From Chloroflexota bacterium (GTDB taxonomy: Bacteria > Chloroflexota > Anaerolineae > Anaerolineales > Anaerolineaceae): a DNA stretch of 5,459 bases. Shown in pieces: positions 1-4,315 of the stretch. The position numbers and the translations under genes are program-made. The stretch's first letter is position 1. Every line of letters begins with the position of its first letter. The stretch covers positions 1 to 5,459 of the forward strand of contig DSBE01000379.1 of NCBI GenBank assembly GCA_011053085.1, read 5' to 3'. The notes under the pieces are model-generated. The model was not told where the DNA came from. It saw only the letters and a list, made by a program, of their open reading frames with translations, and did no database searches.

Positions 1-1
1 G

Positions 2-13
2 AGTAAGAAATAA
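2..13 (+). CDS. rpsM: Possible 3' end of 30S ribosomal protein S13 (partial)
   Basis: Read in frame 2, the first bases give Ser-Lys-Lys followed by a TAA stop at 11-13. A lysine-rich C-terminus is common in ribosomal protein S13, and rpsM normally sits directly upstream of rpsK in this operon. The stop overlaps the start of the rpsK ribosome site, the same arrangement seen at the rpsK/rpsD junction, where an identical 12-base stretch also contains a TAA. Only three codons are visible, so the identity rests on gene order. Another frame also has a stop, at 4-6 (Glu-TAA), and cannot be excluded. Confidence 0.35.
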   Translation, partial: SKK

Positions 14-19
14 AGAGGT
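12..19 (+). promoter_or_regulatory. Ribosome binding site of rpsK (copy 1 of repeated leader)
   Basis: AAAGAGGT precedes the rpsK ATG at 23, with only four bases between GAGG and the start codon, which is short. It is part of the 12-mer AATAAAGAGGTA (9-20), which occurs again at 426-437 before rpsD. Confidence 0.7.
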
Positions 20-22
20 ATT

Positions 23-424
23 ATGGCTCAAAATGTACGTTCCGCACGTCGCGGTTCTGCACGAAAAGTAAAACGATCACTGTCATCTGCACAGGTGCAT
101 GTGTATGCCTCGTTCAACAACACCATTATTACCGTGACTGATTTTCAGGGGAATACGGTGTGTTGGGGCAGCGCTGGTTCAGCTGGTTTCAAAGGTTCAC
201 GCAAAAGCACGCCTTTTGCCGCCCGCCTGGCTGCTGAGCAGACGATGAAAGATGCCATGCAAATGGGCATTCAGGAAGTGGATGTGATCGTGAAAGGACC
301 TGGTCCTGGCCGAGAAGCCGCCATTCGTGCGATCCAAGGTTTGGGAATCAAAGTGCGCGCTATTGCGGATGTAACACCTGTTCCGCACAACGGCTGCCGC
401 CCTCCCAAAAAACGACGTATTTAG
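23..424 (+). CDS. rpsK: 30S ribosomal protein S11
   Basis: Small-subunit ribosomal protein S11 lies on the platform of the 30S subunit, where in known structures it contacts 16S rRNA near the E site together with S7 and S18. The 133-residue product has the expected family length. It shows a basic N-terminal tail (about 1-20), the core motif [12 protein letters not shown] (56-67), the glycine loop KGPGPGRE (91-98), and the diagnostic C-terminus with [17 protein letters not shown] (116-132). The Asn123-Gly124 pair matches the Asn-Gly in the E. coli protein known to form isoaspartate. The ATG at 23 is chosen because a Shine-Dalgarno lies just upstream and the start fits family length. The gene ends in TAG followed by two further in-frame TAA codons, and rpsD starts 22 bases later. 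Co-transcription with the following genes is inferred from spacing and strand. Identity is very secure. Confidence 0.98.
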   Translation: MAQNVRSARRGSARKVKRSLSSAQVHVYASFNNTIITVTDFQGNTVCWGSAGSAGFKGSRKSTPFAARLAAEQTMKDAMQMGIQEVDVIVKGPGPGREAAIRAIQGLGIKVRAIADVTPVPHNGCRPPKKRRI

Positions 425-425
425 T

Positions 426-437
426 AATAAAGAGGTA
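426..437 (+). promoter_or_regulatory. Ribosome binding site of rpsD (copy 2 of repeated leader)
   Basis: AATAAAGAGGTA is identical to bases 9-20. It carries the Shine-Dalgarno AGAGGT at 431-436, ten bases before the ATG at 447, a longer spacing than at rpsK. The 5' side contains in-frame TAA codons (425-427 and 428-430) directly after the rpsK TAG, making a triple stop. Confidence 0.7.
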
Positions 438-446
438 ATAAGTAAT

Positions 447-1079
447 ATGGCGAGATATACTGGTCCGGCATGCAAGTTGTGCCGGCGAGAAGGCGAAAAA
501 TTATTTTTGAAGGGCGAACGCTGCTACACTGCAAAATGTGCGATGGAACGCCGCGCTTATCCCCCCGGTGAACATGGAAAAATGATGCGTCGTGGGCGTG
601 AATCAGACTATTCACGGCAGCTGCGCGCAAAGCAGAAAGTGCGCCGTGTGTATGGTGTGTTGGAAAAACAATTCCGCCGCTATTTTGATGTGGCGCGCAA
701 ACGTACCGGCCTGACCGGCTTGAACCTGCTGCAAACACTGGAGTCACGTTTTGACAATGTGGTCTATCGGTTGGGTTTTGCGCCGAACCGCAACGCCGCA
801 CGGCAACTGGTGACGCACGGCCATTTCATGGTAAACGGCCGCCGCACGGATGTCCCTTCGATGTTGATGACCCCCAATGATGTGATTGTGGTGCGTGAAG
901 AGTCACGCAAAACAGAGTACTTCAAAACATTCGTTGAAGAAGCTGCACAGCGCACCTGCGCTCCCTGGCTGGAACGTGATCTGGATAAATTCAGCGGCAG
1001 AATGCTGCGATTGCCAGAACGGTCAGAGATTGACGGAAACCTCAACGAACAGCTGGTTGTTGAGTACTATTCACGCTAA
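447..1079 (+). CDS. rpsD: 30S ribosomal protein S4 (zinc-binding, C+ type)
   Basis: Primary 16S rRNA-binding protein S4 nucleates 30S assembly and in several bacteria represses its own operon. The 210-residue product has the full family length. Residues 9, 12, 26 and 31 are cysteines, the same pattern as the zinc-binding Thermus S4, so this is the ancestral zinc form rather than the cysteine-free one. YPPGEHG (38-44) and the RRG-R-SDY segment (48-55) are family signatures. The RNA-binding S4 domain covers about 98-160, beginning [12 protein letters not shown]. The C-terminus ends VVEYYSR, typical of the family. The ATG at 447 follows a Shine-Dalgarno and gives the canonical MARYTGP-type start. 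The gene lies between rpsK (22 bp gap) and rpoA (29 bp gap). No leader structure resembling a known S4 operator is recognisable here; the operator, if any, would be upstream of the window. Six C bases at 561-566 encode Pro-Pro and leave the frame intact. Confidence 0.98.
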   Translation: MARYTGPACKLCRREGEKLFLKGERCYTAKCAMERRAYPPGEHGKMMRRGRESDYSRQLRAKQKVRRVYGVLEKQFRRYFDVARKRTGLTGLNLLQTLESRFDNVVYRLGFAPNRNAARQLVTHGHFMVNGRRTDVPSMLMTPNDVIVVREESRKTEYFKTFVEEAAQRTCAPWLERDLDKFSGRMLRLPERSEIDGNLNEQLVVEYYSR

Positions 1080-1108
1080 GCGATAGATGGCAAAGGAAGG
1101 GAAAAACC

Positions 1109-2077
1109 GTGACAGCTTTAAGTAATATGGTGACACCAAAAGTTGAGCGCGAGGCGGAAGCCCGTAATTATGGCAAATTTATCATCAGTCCGCTTGAAAA
1201 GGGCTATGGTACCACGTTGGGGAATACTCTGCGTCGGGTCCTCCTTTCCTCCTTAGATGGTGCGGCAGTGACTGCCATGCGTGTCAGTGATGTTTTGCAT
1301 GAGTTCAGTGATATCCCCGGTGTGCGTGAAGATGTTATCCAGGTGATGCTGCAGGTGAAGAAACTGCGCATTAAACTGCATGATGTTGCGATTGCCCACA
1401 TGCATCTTGAGGTGCATGGTGAAGGAGAAGTGACGGCGGCTGATATTCAATTTCCTCCCGAAGTTGACCTGCAGAATCCGGATCTGTATTTGTTCACGGT
1501 GGATCAACCGACCGATATTGAGATCGAGTTTACGGTGGAAGCCGGCCGCGGATATTCACCCGCCAATGAACGCAACGGGCGTTTACCCATCGGTGATTTG
1601 CCGGTAGATGCCATTTTCAGCCCGGTGAAACGTGTCAATTGGTCGGTCAGCTCAGCCCGCGTTGGTCACGATACCAATTATGATCGCCTGGTCCTTGAAA
1701 TTTGGACCGATGGCACCATTGCGCCAGAAGCGGCACTGAGTACTGCTTCACAGATCATTATCGAGCATTTACGCTACATTTCAGGGATCAGTGAAGAGAC
1801 CTTGATGATGCCGATGGAGGTGGAAGAGAGTGTTTCTTCACTCTCATCTGAAGCGGTGGAGACACCCATCGAGAATCTTGATCTTTCTGTGCGCGTATTC
1901 AACTCTTTGAAGCGTACTGGCATCACCACAGTAGGTGATGTACTGGATCTGTTGGAAAAAGGCGAAGATGCGGTGATGTCGATTCGCAACTTTGGCGAGA
2001 AGAGTTTAGACGAATTGGTAGGCAAGATGCAGGAAAAAGGATATCTGCCTTCCGACGATGATGACGATACGGAGTAA
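1109..2077 (+). CDS. rpoA: DNA-directed RNA polymerase subunit alpha
   Basis: The alpha subunit dimerises to nucleate core RNA polymerase assembly; its C-terminal domain binds UP elements and activators. The 322-residue product has the usual two domains. The N-terminal domain (about 10-232) includes LRRVLLSSL (41-49), the conserved segment used for assembly with beta, and HEFSDIPGVREDV (64-76). A flexible acidic/serine linker (about 235-252) follows. The C-terminal domain (about 253-312) has helix-hairpin-helix features: LSVRVFNSLKRTGI (259-272), where Arg262, Asn265 and Lys268 correspond to DNA-contacting E. coli Arg265, Asn268 and Lys271, and NFGEKSLDEL (294-303). After this the protein ends in five consecutive aspartates (316-320) plus Thr-Glu. 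GTG at 1109 is preferred as start because AAAGGAAGGG (1092-1101) lies seven bases upstream; an in-frame ATG at 1127 has no comparable site. rplQ starts five bases after the stop, so translational coupling is likely. Confidence 0.98.
   Translation: MTALSNMVTPKVEREAEARNYGKFIISPLEKGYGTTLGNTLRRVLLSSLDGAAVTAMRVSDVLHEFSDIPGVREDVIQVMLQVKKLRIKLHDVAIAHMHLEVHGEGEVTAADIQFPPEVDLQNPDLYLFTVDQPTDIEIEFTVEAGRGYSPANERNGRLPIGDLPVDAIFSPVKRVNWSVSSARVGHDTNYDRLVLEIWTDGTIAPEAALSTASQIIIEHLRYISGISEETLMMPMEVEESVSSLSSEAVETPIENLDLSVRVFNSLKRTGITTVGDVLDLLEKGEDAVMSIRNFGEKSLDELVGKMQEKGYLPSDDDDDTE
2071..2074 (+). promoter_or_regulatory. Ribosome binding site of rplQ inside rpoA
   Basis: GGAG lies eight bases before the rplQ ATG at 2083. 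It falls in the last two sense codons of rpoA, so ribosomes terminating on rpoA cover the rplQ initiation region. This suggests coupled translation of alpha and L17. Confidence 0.65.
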
Positions 2078-2082
2078 TTACA

Positions 2083-2463
2083 ATGCGACACCAGGTTGCC
2101 GGAAAAAAATTAAATAGGAGCAGCGATAACCGAAAAATGCTGCGGCGCACGTTGATCGCGCAACTATACGAGCATGAACGGATTAAGACCACCCGTGCCA
2201 AAGCGGAAGCAATCCGCGGTGAAGCTGAGAAGCTGATCACCCTTGCACGCAATAGCATGGATGGCAGCGATGTTGATAAAGTCAATGCGCGTCGTCTGGC
2301 TGCTAAGAAATTGGGCGGTCATCCGGAAATTGTGAAAAAATTGTTTGATGACATTTCACCGCGTTATAAAGAGCGGAACGGCGGTTATACACGCATGTTT
2401 AAGCTGGGCCCTCGTCAGGGTGATGCGGCTGAAATGGTCTTATTGGAGTTGGTTGAGGAATAA
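2083..2463 (+). CDS. rplQ: 50S ribosomal protein L17
   Basis: Large-subunit protein L17 sits near the exit of the peptide tunnel. The 126-residue product has the normal length of the short bacterial form. Family signatures include the start MRHQVAGKKLNR (1-12), the segment with LYEHERIKTT (about 28-37), AEKLITLAR (about 48-56), and the C-terminal GGYTRMFKLGPRQGDAAEM pattern, ending in LLELVEE. The ATG at 2083 starts five bases after rpoA's stop and matches the conserved MRH N-terminus. It is the fourth gene of the classical S11-S4-alpha-L17 set. The next gene, truA, begins 51 bases downstream after two small hairpins. Confidence 0.98.
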   Translation: MRHQVAGKKLNRSSDNRKMLRRTLIAQLYEHERIKTTRAKAEAIRGEAEKLITLARNSMDGSDVDKVNARRLAAKKLGGHPEIVKKLFDDISPRYKERNGGYTRMFKLGPRQGDAAEMVLLELVEE

Positions 2464-2465
2464 AG

Positions 2466-2480
2466 TCTGCTTTCAGCAGA
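2466..2480 (+). other. Small hairpin in rplQ-truA gap (first of two)
   Basis: TCTGCT (2466-2471) and AGCAGA (2475-2480) form a perfect six-pair stem closed by the triloop TTC, starting three bases after the rplQ stop. No U-run follows, so it does not look like an intrinsic terminator. It could protect an upstream mRNA 3' end or act as a weak pause; both are inference. Confidence 0.45.
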
Positions 2481-2491
2481 AACTATTCCGC

Positions 2492-2509
2492 TCCGGTGAT
2501 TGAACCGGA
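2492..2509 (+). other. Small hairpin just upstream of truA start (second of two)
   Basis: TCCGGT (2492-2497) and ACCGGA (2504-2509) form a six-pair stem with the loop GATTGA, ending five bases before the truA ATG at 2515. The stem contains part of GGTGAT (2495-2500), the only upstream stretch complementary to the usual 16S 3' end, and it lies too far from the start for normal pairing. The hairpin may therefore limit TruA translation relative to the ribosomal proteins; this is inference. Confidence 0.4.
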
Positions 2510-2514
2510 CAACG

Positions 2515-3285
2515 ATGGAACGTTACCAAATTATACTGGCTTATGATGGGACAGACTTCCTTGGCTTTCAACGCCAGGGGATGAAAAACCGCACAGTGCA
2601 GCTGGTGGTGGAAGATGCCCTGCGCACCCTCGGGTGGGGGGGCGAATCCATACTGAGCGCTGGCAGGACCGATACCGGTGTGCATGCCAGCGGACAGGTG
2701 ATCGCGGTAGATCTGGCCTGGCGCCATTCAGTGCAAGCGTTGGCGCAGGCTTTGAACGCGCGTCTGCCGCAAGATGTGGCGGTGCGAGAGGTGAAGGCGG
2801 TTTCGGCTGATTTTCACCCGCGTTTCCACGCTCATCGGCGCACCTACCAGTACCAGATCGTGATCGATCATTTCCCACACCCGTTGAGAGATCGGTATGT
2901 CTGGCGATTGGACAGTGAGTTGGATGAATCACTTTTGCACCAGGCTGCCAAACACCTGATCGGCACTTACGATTGCGCCGCGTTTGGGTCACCGCCCAAA
3001 AAAGGCGGTTCGACCATGCGGACCATCTATGGTGCTGAATGGAAGAGGCCGACGGACAATGCCTATGAATTCACGATTACAGCCAATGCCTATCTATATC
3101 ATATGGTGAGGCGGGTAGTGTTTTTACAGGTGAACGTGGCAAGACAACGGCTTGGTTGGGAGAATTTTCAGCAAGGGATCGACCTGCGGGTTGCTCTGCC
3201 GGGCGGTCTGGCTCCTGCCAAAGGATTGTGTCTGGTCAATGTCGATTATGAATCGCCGCGGAATGAGAGCATCGAAAGTCAGTAG
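2515..3285 (+). CDS. truA: tRNA pseudouridine(38-40) synthase TruA
   Basis: TruA isomerises uridines 38, 39 and 40 of the tRNA anticodon stem-loop to pseudouridine, acting in the cytoplasm as a homodimer. The 256-residue product (from the ATG at 2515) has the family length. Visible signatures are LAYDGTDFLGFQRQ (8-21), AGRTDTGVHASGQV (49-62) with the catalytic Asp53 (E. coli Asp60), FHPRFHAHRRTYQY (100-113) with Tyr111 at the position of the active-site tyrosine, ANAYLYHMVRR (190-200), and the C-terminal APAKGLCLVNVDY (233-245). An in-frame TTG at 2500 would add five residues but has no ribosome site; the ATG fits the family N-terminus better. Neither start has a convincing Shine-Dalgarno, unlike the flanking ribosomal genes. 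A G7 run (2636-2642), coding Trp-Gly-Gly, lies about ten codons before the catalytic loop. The position between rplQ and rplM is common for truA. Identity is very secure; the start is slightly less so. Confidence 0.96.
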   Translation: MERYQIILAYDGTDFLGFQRQGMKNRTVQLVVEDALRTLGWGGESILSAGRTDTGVHASGQVIAVDLAWRHSVQALAQALNARLPQDVAVREVKAVSADFHPRFHAHRRTYQYQIVIDHFPHPLRDRYVWRLDSELDESLLHQAAKHLIGTYDCAAFGSPPKKGGSTMRTIYGAEWKRPTDNAYEFTITANAYLYHMVRRVVFLQVNVARQRLGWENFQQGIDLRVALPGGLAPAKGLCLVNVDYESPRNESIESQ

Positions 3286-3286
3286 A

Positions 3287-3296
3287 TTGTTAACAA
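3287..3296 (+). repeat. Ten-base perfect palindrome in truA-rplM gap
   Basis: TTGTTAACAA begins two bases after the truA stop and is a perfect palindrome centred between 3291 and 3292. It sits 39 bases before the rplM start in an AT-rich 49-base gap (3286-3334). It could be a protein-binding half-site pair or chance; as RNA it would have no loop. No function can be assigned. Confidence 0.35.
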
Positions 3297-3334
3297 CAGA
3301 AATTATGATTGGATTAAATTGAGTGAGGTAGGTA

Positions 3335-3769
3335 ATGGTTCAGAAAACTTATTACCCCAAAGGCAGCGAAATGCCAGAAATCGATTGGCTTCTGGTGGAT
3401 GCCGAAGGACAAAGTTTAGGTAGATTGGCGACACAGATCGCTGCTTATTTATTAGGCAAGCACAAACCGGTTTTTACCCCCGGGGTTGAACTCGGCGATC
3501 ATGTGGTGGTCATTAATGCCAGCAAATTAAATTTCACCGAAAAGCGTCTTGTCAATAAGAAGTATTTTCATCACAGCGGTTATCCGGGTGGAATCAAGGA
3601 AACTTCTCTGGCAAGAATGATGGAAACCCATCCGGAACGTGTGATAGAAAAAGCGGTTTGGGGCATGCTGCCGCATAACAAGCTGGGACGCAAACTTTTG
3701 ACGAACCTGCGTGTATATGCCGAAGCGGAGCATCCGCACGAAGCCCAAAACCCGAAACCCGTGGCATAA
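3335..3769 (+). CDS. rplM: 50S ribosomal protein L13
   Basis: L13 is an early-assembling 23S rRNA-binding protein; in E. coli it represses its own rplM-rpsI mRNA. The 144-residue product matches the family length of about 142-147. Signatures: WLLVDAEGQSLGRLATQIA (18-36), the pattern TPG-x3-GD-x-VVVINA (48-62), KKYFHHSGYPGG (75-86), WGMLPHNKLGR (109-119), and LRVYAEAEHPHEAQ (125-138). In the AVWGMLPHNKLGR segment, Trp109 replaces the arginine usual there (AVRGMLP); this is the only departure noticed. The ATG at 3335 follows GAGGT (3325-3329) with five bases of spacing and gives the usual KTYYPK-type start. rpsI follows 15 bases after the stop, the conserved L13-S9 pair. Whether L13 autoregulates here is unknown. 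Confidence 0.98.
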   Translation: MVQKTYYPKGSEMPEIDWLLVDAEGQSLGRLATQIAAYLLGKHKPVFTPGVELGDHVVVINASKLNFTEKRLVNKKYFHHSGYPGGIKETSLARMMETHPERVIEKAVWGMLPHNKLGRKLLTNLRVYAEAEHPHEAQNPKPVA

Positions 3770-3770
3770 A

Positions 3771-3784
3771 AGGAGCGAATGTAA
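3771..3784 (+). promoter_or_regulatory. rpsI ribosome binding site with abutting ATG-TAA start-stop
   Basis: AGGAG (3771-3775) begins one base after the rplM stop codon and serves rpsI, nine bases before its ATG. Between them lies an in-frame ATG-TAA (3779-3784) directly touching the rpsI ATG at 3785. The first ATG is only three bases from the Shine-Dalgarno, so the second is the better placed start. The in-frame TAA also rules out an upstream extension of S9. Confidence 0.6.
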
Positions 3785-4180
3785 ATGGCATTACAATATT
3801 ATGAAGGTATTGGTCGTCGCAAGAGCAGCACAGCCCGTGTGCGTGTCATGAGCGGGAAAGGTCTGTTCATTGTGAACGAAAAACCGGTTGAAGACTATTT
3901 CCCCCGCCTGGGCGATATGGAACAGATCAATGCGGTGTGGGAATCTGTTCAACTGGCTGGTGAAGCCTATGACGTGACCGTCAAAGTGAGCGGCGGCGGT
4001 GTCAGCGGGCAAACCGGTGCGGTAGAGTTGGGGCTGGCGCGCGCGCTGGTCAAAATGAATCCTGAGATGATTTCCAGCTTGCGCCGCGGCGGACATCTGA
4101 CCCGTGACCCACGCGTGAAGGAACGCAAGAAACCTGGTTTGAAACGCGCTCGCAAAGCGCCCACCTATACCAAGCGTTAA
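3785..4180 (+). CDS. rpsI: 30S ribosomal protein S9
   Basis: S9 binds the 3' domain of 16S rRNA in the 30S head, and its C-terminal tail reaches the P-site tRNA. The 131-residue product has the usual length. Signatures: YYEGIGRRKSSTARVR (5-20), the internal VSGGGVSGQTGAVELGLARAL (68-88, glycine-rich), and RRGGHLTRDPRVKERKKPGLKRARK (100-124, basic). The C-terminus reads TYTKR where most bacteria have a Phe/Tyr-Ser-Lys-Arg ending; the terminal Lys-Arg that approaches tRNA is kept. The start is fixed by AGGAG upstream and a TAA immediately before the ATG. It is the last gene of the ribosomal cluster, followed 24 bases after its stop by a strong terminator. Confidence 0.98.
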   Translation: MALQYYEGIGRRKSSTARVRVMSGKGLFIVNEKPVEDYFPRLGDMEQINAVWESVQLAGEAYDVTVKVSGGGVSGQTGAVELGLARALVKMNPEMISSLRRGGHLTRDPRVKERKKPGLKRARKAPTYTKR

Positions 4181-4204
4181 TTTTCAATTCATTCTTGGTT
4201 TTGT

Positions 4205-4260
4205 AAACTGCTATCGATGTCAGACTTCATAACAGAAACCTGACTTCGATAGCGGTTTTT
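4205..4260 (+). terminator. Strong intrinsic (Rho-independent) terminator after rpsI
   Basis: The left arm AAACTGCTATCGATGTCAG (4205-4223) pairs with the right arm CTGACTTCGATAGCGGTTT (4240-4258). All 19 positions pair except one T-T mismatch, counting one G-U pair, around a 16-base loop (4224-4239). The right arm runs into a five-T tract (4256-4260). On the opposite strand the tail is weaker (TTTACAAAA), so it mainly ends the + strand ribosomal transcript. Confidence 0.9.
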
Positions 4261-4268
4261 GTTACAAT
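4240..4268 (+). promoter_or_regulatory. Sigma70-type promoter for mazG overlapping the terminator
   Basis: A -35-like CTGACT (4240-4245, four of six consensus bases) is followed by exactly 17 bases and a -10 box TACAAT (4263-4268, five of six). TG at 4260-4261 gives an extended -10. Transcription would start near 4275, leaving a leader of about 41 bases before mazG. The -35 box lies inside the 3' arm of the rpsI terminator hairpin. The call is from sequence match only. Confidence 0.65.
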
Positions 4269-4300
4269 GATGTTCGTGTGAATTGGGCAGAAAAATAATC

Positions 4301-4315
4301 ATGGATGGTGCATAG
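4301..4315 (+). other. Four-codon leader ORF abutting mazG
   Basis: ATG GAT GGT GCA TAG reads Met-Asp-Gly-Ala-stop, in the mazG frame, with the stop immediately followed by mazG's ATG. Its coding bases also contain the only Shine-Dalgarno-like sequence for mazG (GGTG, 4307-4310), so ribosomes on it would mask that site. No strong ribosome site precedes it, and it may be chance. Confidence 0.3.

Noticed and set aside
197..475. Reverse-strand open frame across rpsK, and similar antisense frames over rpsD, rpoA, truA, rplM, rpsI and mazG
   Set aside because: All overlap well-identified + strand genes, show no family motif, and have no ribosome site; they are shadows of coding sequence.
1030..1070. 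TTGACG (1030-1035) and TACTAT (1065-1070) as a promoter for rpoA within the end of rpsD
   Set aside because: The spacing is 29 bases, far from the 16-18 needed, and no -10 match occurs at the right distance.
886..1086. A 66-codon + strand open frame overlapping the end of rpsD
   Set aside because: It lies entirely over rpsD in another frame, with cysteine/tryptophan-rich random-looking product and no Shine-Dalgarno.
1127..1129. ATG at 1127 as the rpoA start
   Set aside because: The upstream GTG at 1109 has a strong Shine-Dalgarno at proper spacing; the ATG has none.
2500..2514. TTG at 2500 as the truA start
   Set aside because: It would sit inside the loop of the second hairpin, has no ribosome site, and adds five residues not typical of the TruA N-terminus; the ATG at 2515 fits better.
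3304..3309. TATGAT as a -10 box for an internal promoter before rplM
   Set aside because: No -35-like hexamer lies 15-18 bases upstream and there is no extended -10 TG; the nearby TTGTTA is only 11 bases away.
4181..4315. A hidden remnant of the missing methylase N-terminal half upstream of mazG
   Set aside because: Only 135 bases are available and they are occupied by a terminator hairpin, promoter elements and an in-frame stop; no methylase-like coding is visible.
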